DNA from: Pleurocapsa sp. PCC 7327
GTDB taxonomy: Bacteria; Cyanobacteriota; Cyanobacteriia; Cyanobacteriales; Microcystaceae
DNA: 64,000 nucleotides
Reading direction: 5' to 3'
NCBI RefSeq assembly: GCF_000317025.1
Contig: NC_019689.1
Location: 4,573,501-4,637,500 of the forward strand
Positions 1 through 7,638 of the stretch are shown here, piece by piece. Numbering within the stretch: position 1 is the stretch's first letter; each line of letters begins with the position of its first letter. The translations under genes were made by a program, and so were the position numbers. The notes below the pieces were generated by a model. The model saw only the letters and a program-made list of their open reading frames with translations, was not told the origin of the DNA and did not search any database.

Positions 1-769
1 TGCCAATTTTATTAGCAGTATCTCCATTGGCGGCGATTCTATCTGCACCAACAATTGCCGCATCAATTAGTCCTTGTTTCATACAGTGAGCCGCCATACT
101 ATCGGTAATCAACGTTACAGGGATACCTTCTTGGACGCATTCCCAAGCCGTTAATTTGGCTCCCTGGAGGCGAGGACGAGTTTCATCGGCATAGACTCTT
201 GCCAGCCGTCCTCGATACCAAGCAGAGCGAATGACTCCCAAAGCCGTACCGTATCCAGCCGTTGCTAGCGATCCAGTATTGCAGTGAGTGAGGATAGTTA
301 GCTTATCGGGTTTGGAAGGCAAAACCGCCAAACCATTATCGCCGATCGCTTTACAGGTTTGTAAATCTTCTGACTGAATTTCTTGGGCAGTTTTGAAGAG
401 ATTGGCTCTAATTTCTTCAACCGTACCAATCGTTTCATAGGCAGTTTTGAGCATTCGAGAAATTGCCCAAAATAAATTGACTGCGGTAGGACGAGTTTGG
501 CGCAATAGATTGGCGACTGATTCTAACTCTTTTAAAAATAAATCGCGATCGCTCGTTTGAATGTCTCTTGCTCCCAGATACATCCCATAGGCGGCGGCAA
601 CGCCGATAGCTGGCGCACCTCGCACGATCATCGTTCTAATTGCCTGCGCCATATCCTCGCAACGACTGATTTCCACAACTTCATATTCGTTGGGAAGTCG
701 AGTTTGATCGATTAAGGATACTTTATTGTGATGCCAAAGAACGGGATAAATTTGATTGGAGGAAGTCAT
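1..769 (-). CDS. mtnA: S-methyl-5-thioribose-1-phosphate isomerase, partial (C-terminus off the window)
   Basis: Isomerises 5-methylthioribose-1-phosphate to 5-methylthioribulose-1-phosphate in the cytosolic methionine salvage pathway. Reading the minus strand from the ATG at 769 gives [17 protein letters not shown], then the family hallmarks [32 protein letters not shown] (catalytic Cys) and [17 protein letters not shown], ending in the [17 protein letters not shown] region that carries the conserved Asp. About 256 residues are visible; the family is usually about 350, so roughly the last quarter lies left of position 1. No other salvage gene is visible here. Identity is firm; only completeness is unknown. 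Confidence 0.95.
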   Translation of the reverse strand, partial: MTSSNQIYPVLWHHNKVSLIDQTRLPNEYEVVEISRCEDMAQAIRTMIVRGAPAIGVAAAYGMYLGARDIQTSDRDLFLKELESVANLLRQTRPTAVNLFWAISRMLKTAYETIGTVEEIRANLFKTAQEIQSEDLQTCKAIGDNGLAVLPSKPDKLTILTHCNTGSLATAGYGTALGVIRSAWYRGRLARVYADETRPRLQGAKLTAWECVQEGIPVTLITDSMAAHCMKQGLIDAAIVGADRIAANGDTANKIG

Positions 770-913
770 AAAAAAAAGTTGGAAATCGGAAGTCTGAATT
801 CAGAAGGCAAAGAGCGCAAAGCCTTGCGCTTGTGCAGTAGTGATAGAGAAGTAACAGATGATTATTGTACAAGCGATCGCAAATTCGCGTGATAAGTTAT
901 CGTCGAGACGAAC

Positions 914-2074
914 TTAACCAAGAAGCCTTTTCAAAACCTCAGCCAAGTATTGATATTGGTCGAGCCTGTTGTAGAATTGAGCTGAAATTCTTACCAGACA
1001 GGAGCCATCAGATAAAGGTACGATCGGCACTTCGATCTTAAACTCCTCCAGTAACTTTGACTGCAATGACTCCCAAGACAGAGGAACTGTTCCCAAGGGA
1101 ACCGATGCCATCGAACCGAGCATCTCGTCGGGGCAAGGAATTGCCACTTCAAGCGTTTTACAGAGAATCTGCCTCGCTGCGAGTACGAGCTTTCGATTGC
1201 GCTCCCTCAGTGAAGACCATCCTCCCGGCAGGAGCGATCCCATCACTCGAATAGCTTCTGGAACGCATAGATAAGCCGTCGGATCGTCCGTTCCCGTCCA
1301 ATCAAATTCTAAGCGAAAGCGAGAACGATCTGTACGCGGGGAATTCGATCCATGGCTAATCGCTAGAGGGCGAATGCTAGCTTGCTTATCTTTTCTTACG
1401 TAGAGGAACGCTGCACCCTTGGGAGCGCACAACCATTTGTGACAGTTTCCTGTATAGTAGGTAACATCGAGAGAACGTAGGTCTAAAGAAACAAAACCAG
1501 GCGCATGAGCGCCATCGACTAGGGTATCAATCCCTCGGCGAGCTAATTCCTTAACCAGGGTTTCGATAGGAAAGATCGAGGCTGTCGGACTGGTAACGTG
1601 GTCTAGCAAAGCTAGTTTAGTTTTCGGCGAAACTTTCTCTAAGATTGCTGTTACTACCTGTTGGGAAGATTCCAAAGGAAAGGGAACGGATGCAACAACT
1701 ATTTTTGCACCAGTGCTATGAGCGACGAACTCTGCGGCATTGCGGCAGGCGTTGTAAGTACGATCGGTAATCAGGATTTCGTCGTCTGGCTTAAAGGCTA
1801 GAGAACGCAAAATCGTATTGACACCTACAGTTGCATTAGGAATAAAAGCTATGTCATCCGCATCTGTCCCAATAAAATCAGCTAATTGCGATCGCGCTTC
1901 ATCTAGCAATCCTTCTAATTCTCGCGTCAGAAAGCGAACGGGTTCGCGTTCCATCCGTTCTCTGAGAGATTGTTGATAGTTTAAAACTGCGATCGGCGTG
2001 GCTCCAAAAGAACCATGATTGAGATAATGAATGTTTGGCTCTAGTAACCAGATTGGCTCTGATGCGTTATTCAT
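914..2074 (-). CDS. PLP-dependent class V aminotransferase-fold enzyme (isopenicillin-N-epimerase-like)
   Basis: Fold-type I PLP enzyme of the class V aminotransferase / cysteine desulfurase superfamily, 386 residues, full length. The N-terminus has the substrate-loop pattern YLNHGSFGATP; LVDGAHAPG supplies the Asp that contacts the pyridine nitrogen and TGNCHKWLCAPKGAAFL the Schiff-base Lys. This arrangement resembles the isopenicillin-N epimerase-like branch more than IscS/SufS, because the long desulfurase Cys loop is absent. The substrate cannot be told from sequence. It is divergent from the cupin gene, with 37 bp between the start codons. Confidence 0.85.
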   Translation of the reverse strand: MNNASEPIWLLEPNIHYLNHGSFGATPIAVLNYQQSLRERMEREPVRFLTRELEGLLDEARSQLADFIGTDADDIAFIPNATVGVNTILRSLAFKPDDEILITDRTYNACRNAAEFVAHSTGAKIVVASVPFPLESSQQVVTAILEKVSPKTKLALLDHVTSPTASIFPIETLVKELARRGIDTLVDGAHAPGFVSLDLRSLDVTYYTGNCHKWLCAPKGAAFLYVRKDKQASIRPLAISHGSNSPRTDRSRFRLEFDWTGTDDPTAYLCVPEAIRVMGSLLPGGWSSLRERNRKLVLAARQILCKTLEVAIPCPDEMLGSMASVPLGTVPLSWESLQSKLLEEFKIEVPIVPLSDGSCLVRISAQFYNRLDQYQYLAEVLKRLLG

Positions 2075-2111
2075 TAGAGTAGAGAGACGTTTTTTCCATC
2101 ATGTAAGAATT

Positions 2112-2390
2112 ATGGAATACTCTGAAATTAAACAAAATTGGGAAAAGCGCGGCTTTAGTTTTGGTGTCTGGAGCGATCCCCCCGGACAAATTTGGGCAGA
2201 CTATACTCACGATACCGACGAGCTAGTCATGCTCGCAGAAGGAGAAATTGAATTATCTTTCGGCGGTCAAATCCTTCGCCCTCGCGTCGGAGAAGAAATC
2301 CTCATTCCTGCCAGAGAACCGCATACCGTCAGAAATATCGGTCAAACAACCAATCGTTGGTACTACGGGTACAAACACAAATCTATGTGA
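2112..2390 (+). CDS. Small cupin-domain protein
   Basis: Single-domain cupin of 92 residues starting MEYSEIKQNWEKRG at the ATG at 2112; an earlier in-frame start would run into the divergent aminotransferase gene and lacks cupin similarity. Cupin motif 1 is degenerate (DYTHDTDELVMLAEGEIELSF, with the usual G-x5-HxH reduced) and motif 2 reads PAREPHTVRNIG, keeping the metal-ligand His. Such proteins are small beta-barrels binding metal or small molecules; the ligand is unknown. Its last 8 bp overlap the end of the convergent SRAP gene. Confidence 0.75.
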   Translation: MEYSEIKQNWEKRGFSFGVWSDPPGQIWADYTHDTDELVMLAEGEIELSFGGQILRPRVGEEILIPAREPHTVRNIGQTTNRWYYGYKHKSM

Positions 2391-3048
2391 TAGGCGCGAT
2401 ACATTCGGGTTTCTCGTTAATAGGATTGTTGACTGCCGAACTAACGGGAGTCGCTTTCATTGCCTTGCTATCGTAAGGTTTTAGCAGTTCCCGCAGGGTT
2501 TGGAGATCGGTTAAGCTCGGCTCGAGCCATCGATCGTAGCTATCCGGCGCTAGTATAACTGGCATGCGATCGTGAATAAGCTCCGCGAGGGAGTTGGTGT
2601 TGGTAGTAATAATCGTACACGAAACAATTTTTTCTCCTTCGGGTGGCTGCCAGGTATCCCACAAACCAGCGAAGGCAAAGGGTTTGCCATCCTGCATTTA
2701 AAAATAATAGGGCTGCTTGCGGTTGTCTACTTTTTGCCATTCATAGAAACCATCGGCGATTATCAGACAGCGCCTGTGTTTGAAAGGATTGCGAAAAGAT
2801 GGTTTTTCTGTTAAGGTTTCGGCTCTACTAGCGTTGATTAATTTGTTGCCAATGCTCGGATCTTTTGCCCAACTGGGAATCAATCCCCACTGCATCCACT
2901 GAAACTGTCGCTGAGTTTTTTGGAGAATTGTGCCGATTTGTTGAGTAGGAGCGATATTGTAGCGAGGAGTTAGATTGGGAATTTCAGGCAACTGAAAGAT
3001 TTGGGCAATCGTCTCGGCAGATTGAGTTAAGCTAAATCGTCCGCACAT
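2383..3048 (-). pseudogene. SRAP-domain (HMCES/YedK) abasic-site crosslink protein, interrupted by in-frame TAA
   Basis: The SRAP family shields abasic sites in single-stranded DNA by a covalent link through Cys2. The N-terminal part (2698-3048, 116 residues) has MCGRFS with Cys2, TPRYNIAPTQ, INASRAET (Asn72) and ADGFYEW (Glu103). The C-terminal part (2383-2697, 104 residues) has DGKPFAFAGLWDTW and the active-site His in ELIHDRMPVIL, about residue 159. Both lie in one frame, separated only by a TAA at 2698-2700, where relatives normally continue PYYF-x-x-DGKPFAFAGLW. A CAA to TAA change would explain it. Repaired length is 221 residues, normal for the family. Either a recent pseudogene or a base-call error; the N-terminal half alone lacks the His. 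Confidence 0.85.
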
Positions 3049-3083
3049 GATAAAAATTAAGATTGTTGAAAATGGTTGGATTT

Positions 3084-3305
3084 TTAGCGATCGCTCTGGG
3101 TATTGCTTCGCTGCGACTGCTTCGACTGTTCGATAATTTCACTGGCTATTTCAACACATTCACCGCAGATATGGAGTCTGTAATTGAATTGTTCTAGTAT
3201 CGATCCAGCAATCAGAAATCGCACTTGCTCTTGATTTTTACCACAAAAGGAGCAGTATAAAAGTTTTTCCCGATCGATACTCTGTGTGGTAGCCGAGATA
3301 GACAT
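3084..3305 (-). CDS. Stand-alone ClpX-type C4 zinc-finger protein
   Basis: A 73-residue protein consisting of little more than the zinc-binding domain found at the N-terminus of ClpX. It has Cys18-x2-Cys21 ([12 protein letters not shown]), the LIAG segment, and Cys47-x2-Cys50 ([14 protein letters not shown]), spaced as in ClpX, with no AAA+ module. The ATG at 3305 is preferred over the TTG two codons upstream because AAGGAGA sits 7 nt before it. In ClpX this domain dimerises and binds substrates and adaptors such as SspB and lambda O; a free copy could act as adaptor or competitor, which is inference. It lies 57 bp downstream of the cyclic-nucleotide-binding-fold gene in the same direction. 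Confidence 0.75.
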   Translation of the reverse strand: MSISATTQSIDREKLLYCSFCGKNQEQVRFLIAGSILEQFNYRLHICGECVEIASEIIEQSKQSQRSNTQSDR

Positions 3306-3362
3306 GAGCAATCTCCTTTCTTCACAGTGGCTATGTTCGTATCTTATCCCAGGAAACTCTAA

Positions 3363-3749
3363 TCAACCGCATTCGGTAACGAATCGCTGCGATAGTCGGC
3401 GAAGACGATCTGAATAGCTTTTCATCACTTCTAGGGCAAACAGGGGTGTTTCCTGAGCGGCAAACAGAAACCTTTCTCGATCTAGGAATGCCAGTTTACA
3501 GTCACTTTTTGCGATCGCACTCGAAGCTCTCAGACGGTCGGGACGAAGTAACGATCCTTCGCCAAAAACATCGCCTGCTGCGAGCGTTTCTACTATCTTG
3601 TCATCGACTAATATCTCAATCTCACCTTCGATGATGCCATACATTATAGTATTACCTGGCTCTCCTTGGGAAAAGATAATCTCACCAGCCACAAAGGTTA
3701 CAGGAGAGGAAGATTGAAAAATTGCTACCGTTCTCGCTGGTTCCAACAT
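3363..3749 (-). CDS. Cyclic-nucleotide-binding-fold protein without DNA-binding domain
   Basis: A 128-residue protein that is essentially one cNMP-binding beta-roll: FVAGEIIFSQGEPGNTIMYGIIEGEIEI, then the phosphate-binding cassette region DVFGEGSLLRPDRLRASSA, then a C-terminal helix. It has no HTH, so it is not a Crp-type regulator. The Arg of RLRASSA matches the phosphate-contacting position, but cAMP binding is not assured. The ATG at 3749 is chosen over one ten codons upstream because AAGGGG stands about 6 nt before it. It probably shares a transcript with the zinc-finger gene downstream. Confidence 0.75.
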   Translation of the reverse strand: MLEPARTVAIFQSSSPVTFVAGEIIFSQGEPGNTIMYGIIEGEIEILVDDKIVETLAAGDVFGEGSLLRPDRLRASSAIAKSDCKLAFLDRERFLFAAQETPLFALEVMKSYSDRLRRLSQRFVTECG

Positions 3750-4077
3750 GGTTATTCCCCTTCGACTCCCTAATCTCACTCCGTCTACCCGTTTTTGCCA
3801 AACGCGATCGCCGACTACACCTATTGTCAGATGAGTGACATCTTAGGTAAAAAAGATTAATAATTGGTTGAAAATTGTCGCGCTCGCTTTACCTCTCAAA
3901 ACTTGCTGTTGGAGTTGCCTAGTTCTTTTTTAGAAACAACATGTATGCGATCGCGAGACAAAGAACATTCGCAGTGCGGACATAGATGCCATCTTGCGTG
4001 CAACTCTTTAGGGACTTTAGCCAAGAGAGATAATTAGAGTAAAATACTTGTAAACTTGGCTTAAAAAACTTGTATTT
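3750..4077. other. Intergenic region before dnaE-C
   Basis: No coding potential seen. It separates the divergent minus-strand regulator gene from the plus-strand dnaE-C gene, so it should hold promoters for both. HIP1 octamers are present, as is a small nested hairpin (TGTCA-GATGAG-TGACA near 3829-3845). A TAAAAT box lies about 40 bp before the dnaE-C ATG and may be a -10 element; no convincing -35 is assigned. Confidence 0.4.
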
Positions 4078-4185
4078 ATGGTCAAAATTCTCAGTCGAAA
4101 ATCGCTAGGAATTCAATCTGTCTACGATATTGGTGTAGAAAAAGACCATAATTTTCTTTTAGCAAATGGGTTAGTAGCTTCCAAT
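4078..4185 (+). other. Split DnaE intein, C-terminal fragment (IntC, 36 residues)
   Basis: Residues 1-36 form the canonical cyanobacterial DnaE IntC. The penultimate block F region [12 protein letters not shown] and the terminal VASN followed by CFN of the extein are intact: Asn36 is the cyclising residue and Cys+1 the acceptor nucleophile. His24 (DHN) is also present. The residues needed for trans-splicing are therefore all visible on this side. Confidence 0.95.
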
Positions 4186-5430
4186 TGTTTCAATAAATCC
4201 CATTCGACTGCTTATGCTTACATCACTTATCAAACTGCCTACTTAAAAGCCAATTATCCTGTCGAATATATGGCGGCTTTACTCACTGCTAGCAGCGACA
4301 GCCAAGAAAAAGTTGAAAAATATCGGGAAAATTGCCAGAAAATGGGCATTAATGTTTTGCCGCCCGATATCAATCGATCGCACAAAGATTTTACTCCCTG
4401 CGGCGAACAAATTTTATTTGGACTTTCTGCTGTAAAAGGATTAGGAGAAAAAGCCATAGAAAATATTATTCAAGCCAGAAAAGAAGCAGGTGGCAAGTTT
4501 ACATCTTTAGCAGATTTTTGTTCTCATATCGACTTACAAATCGTGAAAAAAAATGCTATAGAAACATTGATTTTAGGAGGAGCCTTTGACAAAATTCAAC
4601 CGAACCGCAATCAACTAATGCACGATTTAGAATTAGTTATTAACTGGGCGCAAAAACGTGCTAGAGAAAAAGAAAGCGGTCAGATGAATTTATTTGATAT
4701 AATGGGGGGCGGCAGTTTAGAAAAAAACTCTCAAGATACGAGTTTTGAACAAGCGCCTAGTGCTTCACCTGTAGAAGATTTTTCCTTAAAAGAGAAACTA
4801 GAAAAAGAAAAAGCTACTTTGGGCTTCTATGTTTCCGAACATCCGCTAAAAGCTGTTCAAAAAACTACTCAAATTCTTTCTCCTATCAACCTAAATGAAT
4901 TTGAACAAAAAGTTAAGAAAAGAGTCAGTGCCGTTGTGATAGTAAATGCCGTCAAAAGAATTACAACCAAGCAAGGTAAATCGATGGCATTTCTAGGAAT
5001 AGAAGATATTTCTGGGCAAGCAGAAGCCGTTGTCTTTGCCGATGCCTATGAGAAAATTCAGAAATACTTAATTGAAGATTCTCATCTAATTCTCTGGGGA
5101 AAAGTCGATCGCAGAGAAGACAAACTACAGCTAATTGTCGAAGATGCCGAACCGATAGAAACCATAAAAATGGTTATGGTCAGACTATCTCTCCAGGAAG
5201 CCACTGACTTAATTACTCAACAAAATCTTAAAGTCATTTTGCAAGAACAATCGGCAGACAAAAACCAAGCTAAAGTTCCTGTCATTGGCATTATTGGCAG
5301 CGGACAACATCGTCAATTTGTTCGCTTCGGGCAGAATTATTGGGTACAGAATGAATATAGAGCCGTTGATGTTTTAATTAAAGCTGGATTTTCTGCTTAT
5401 ACCGAGCCTCTCATTCCAACTTCTTCGTAA
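4078..5430 (+). CDS. dnaE: DNA polymerase III alpha subunit, C-terminal half with split-intein IntC
   Basis: Encodes the C-terminal half of the replicative polymerase catalytic subunit. In many cyanobacteria dnaE is split into two distant genes whose products are joined by protein trans-splicing. Residues 1-36 are the IntC piece ([11 protein letters not shown]...NGLVASN) and the extein begins [20 protein letters not shown]. The extein carries the polymerase C-terminal region, including the tandem HhH segment and the OB-fold ([29 protein letters not shown]). At 450 residues it is close to the Synechocystis DnaE-C. The partner dnaE-N with IntN is not in this window. The start is the ATG directly before VKILSRK, as in all known IntC proteins. 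Confidence 0.97.
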   Translation: MVKILSRKSLGIQSVYDIGVEKDHNFLLANGLVASNCFNKSHSTAYAYITYQTAYLKANYPVEYMAALLTASSDSQEKVEKYRENCQKMGINVLPPDINRSHKDFTPCGEQILFGLSAVKGLGEKAIENIIQARKEAGGKFTSLADFCSHIDLQIVKKNAIETLILGGAFDKIQPNRNQLMHDLELVINWAQKRAREKESGQMNLFDIMGGGSLEKNSQDTSFEQAPSASPVEDFSLKEKLEKEKATLGFYVSEHPLKAVQKTTQILSPINLNEFEQKVKKRVSAVVIVNAVKRITTKQGKSMAFLGIEDISGQAEAVVFADAYEKIQKYLIEDSHLILWGKVDRREDKLQLIVEDAEPIETIKMVMVRLSLQEATDLITQQNLKVILQEQSADKNQAKVPVIGIIGSGQHRQFVRFGQNYWVQNEYRAVDVLIKAGFSAYTEPLIPTSS

Positions 5431-5481
5431 TTACTAGGCAATTTTTCTAATTAATTCTCGTAACAGAGCGTTCTTTCTTAG

Positions 5482-5574
5482 AAATGGTATTAGTATACCA
5501 ACTCCAAACAGAGATTCTTCGTCAGGTTCTACTGCACTGGGAATGACAAAATGGACTTTTGGGATGTCCTCTAA
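5482..5574 (+). repeat. Dispersed 93-bp repeat, copy A (inverted relative to 41324-41416)
   Basis: This non-coding 93-bp stretch is the reverse complement of 41324-41416 with 7 mismatches and no gaps when aligned by hand (86/93). One end has the partly palindromic GGTATTAGTATACC. It lies downstream of dnaE-C. No ORF or obvious target duplication is associated, so it looks like a non-autonomous dispersed element or a conserved RNA hairpin family. Confidence 0.85.
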
Positions 5575-5720
5575 GGACAGGTTACAAAATCGCCCCAGAC
5601 CGTTGCCCATTGTACGCGCAGGATAGTCATTGGTACAAAGGAAAAAGGATAATCTTAACTTTGCTAAAGTATTAAAGAGATGAAAACAGAATAATGTAGC
5701 TAAGTAAATTTCATTTCTTT

Positions 5721-5735
5721 AGGAGAAAACCTCTG
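5721..5735 (+). promoter_or_regulatory. Shine-Dalgarno and CTG start of the esterase gene
   Basis: AGGAG at 5721-5725 is followed, after 7 nt, by CTG at 5733-5735. The frame is open from the TAG at 5697-5699, and no ATG, GTG or TTG occurs in it until 5847, well inside conserved sequence, so CTG is the best-supported initiator. Confidence 0.6.
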
Positions 5736-6344
5736 TCTCTGGAAGCCATTTCAATTCCCCCTGCTAGTGGAAATCGGCCCACCCACCTATTTATTGCCCT
5801 ACATGGCTGGGGAGCCGATGCTAGGGATTTAGCCCCTCTAGCATCGATGTTTAATTTGCCCGATTATCAATTTCTTTTTCCCAATGCGCCTTTTCCCCAT
5901 CCTCAAGTACCGGGGGGAAAGGCTTGGTATGCGCTAGAAACTGAGGACTATGCGGGTATATTAGAAAGTCGGCAAATGCTGTTCGACTGGCTTGTATCCC
6001 TAGAAAGTGAGACGGGCGTTCCTCTAGAACGCACGATTTTGAGTGGCTTTTCTCAAGGAGGCGCAATGATATTAGATATAGGATTGAACTTGCCCGTAGC
6101 GGGTTTGTGCAGCATGAGCGGTTATTTACATGCCAAGCCACAAGCTAGCAATTCTCCCTTGCCTCCAATCTTAATCGTTCATGGCAGACAAGACCCAGTC
6201 GTTCCCGTTCAAGCCGCCCGACAGGCAAGGGATGAGCTAACCGCCATAGGCGCAACGGTTGAGTATCACGAATTCGACATGGGACACGAAATTCGACCAG
6301 CCGTCTTAGATCTTCTACAACAATTTATTTTGGCGAGGCAATAA
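5733..6344 (+). CDS. Phospholipase/carboxylesterase-family serine hydrolase, CTG start
   Basis: Alpha/beta hydrolase of the carboxylesterase / acyl-protein-thioesterase-like group, 203 residues, cytosolic. From the CTG it reads (M)SLEAISIPPASGNRPTH, then the oxyanion region LFIALHGWGADARDLAPLA, the nucleophile elbow SGFSQGGAM, the acid in VHGRQDPVVP and the His in FDMGHEI. Starting at the first ATG (5847) would delete the LHGWGAD oxyanion segment, which relatives share, so the longer protein is preferred. The 3-prime end overlaps the convergent adaptor gene by 30 bp. Substrate unknown; esterase activity on short acyl esters is the usual finding. Confidence 0.8.
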   Translation: MSLEAISIPPASGNRPTHLFIALHGWGADARDLAPLASMFNLPDYQFLFPNAPFPHPQVPGGKAWYALETEDYAGILESRQMLFDWLVSLESETGVPLERTILSGFSQGGAMILDIGLNLPVAGLCSMSGYLHAKPQASNSPLPPILIVHGRQDPVVPVQAARQARDELTAIGATVEYHEFDMGHEIRPAVLDLLQQFILARQ

Positions 6345-7599
6345 ACTTGCCCGGTTTTCGCCTTCGTTGAGAGCGATGACGACATTAACCTGTAAGTTGG
6401 TCAACCCGGCAACTTTCTGGCTAGCGGTCGAATCGAGGCGGATTTTCACTTCGACGACTCTGGAGTCAACATCGGCAGTTGGATCGGTACTGAGAACATC
6501 TTTTTTGCCAATTTGCAAACCAATTTCATCGACCCTACCCGACAACTCTCCGAGAAATCCGAAGCTGGTAATCTTGGCTTTTTGACCGACGCGGATTTTG
6601 CTAATATCGGTTTCGTAGACTTCTGCGATCGCGTACATCTGATCGGTTTTTCCAATTGCCACAATCCCTTGGTCTGCGATCGCTTCTCCCGGTCGAGTAT
6701 GAATTTTGAGAATTTGACCGTTTTCGGGAGCGCGGATGTAAGCTGCATTCAGATTAGCCTGGGCTTGTTTCATGGCTGCCTGAGCTTCTTCGAGTTCGGC
6801 AACTGCAACCCCTACATCGACGGGTCGGACTTCGGCGATTTCCTCTAAGGTAGCTTGGGCTTTGGAAAGCTGCTTGAGAAGGGTTTTCTCGGTTCGGTTG
6901 CGAGTGGCTTGGGCTTCCTCTAACTGGTCTTGAAGGGTGTCTTGTTTCAAACAGGTATTGTCGCGTTCGGAAGCCGAAAGCACGCCATCTTGATATAACT
7001 TTTGGTAGCGCCAACATTCGATTTTAGCATTGTGTAATTCAGCTTTAATGCGATCGATGTTAGCTTGATGAACGGCTATTTATTTGCCCTTGCAGTTCGG
7101 CTTCTATGCCATTAATATTGGCTTTTTGAGCCTCGATCGCGCCTTTTTTTGCACCTGCTTGGATTTTCGCCAGACGAGCTCGAGCGACTCTGACTTGGGT
7201 TCGGCTTCGTTTGAGAGCGGCTTCGAGGCGATCGCGGTTGTCGAGAATGGCGATCGTCTCTCCAGCTTTAACTTTATCTCCTACTTTGACTAACATCCGA
7301 TCGACTCGCACGCTTTCCGACGAGTTAGGGGCAGACAAGTTAATAACTTCTCCTTGAGGTTCCAAACGTCCTTGGGCGGCAACAGCATCAACGGACGATC
7401 GCTTAACCGCAACGAGCGTTTTAGAAGGCGAACTGGACTTAGTTACCTGAGCGGAGAGGAGATGGCGAGCAACGACAAAAACGAGCGTTGAAGATGCGAT
7501 CGCAGCTACAGTTGTAATTCCTAAAACTATTCTTCGCGCACTTCTAGGTTTGAATAAAGGCGTTTCCGTCAGGAGTGCGAGCGTCTCGCTCGCGACCAA
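6315..7599 (-). pseudogene. HlyD/DevB-type periplasmic adaptor, split by a single-base frameshift
   Basis: Membrane-fusion (adaptor) protein for an efflux pump. The first part (7060-7599) has an N-terminal membrane anchor (about residues 24-49), the barrel-sandwich half RVDRMLVKVGDKVKAGETIAIL and the start of the coiled-coil hairpin. The second part (6315 to about 7075) continues with the helical hairpin (LEEAQATRNRTEK, VRPVDVGVAVAELEEAQ), the second lipoyl half RAPENGQILKIHTRPGEAI and the beta-barrel YETDISKIRVGQKAKI. The frames differ by one: reading through TATTTATTT at 7077-7085 with one base fewer joins GQI to AVHQANIDRIKAEL. Sequence is DevB-like, but the gene follows an RND permease by 39 bp. 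Pseudogene or sequencing slip. Confidence 0.85.
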
Positions 7600-7638
7600 G
7601 ATGGTTGCATTGCATATAATGCCAACCCCAATAGTTAT

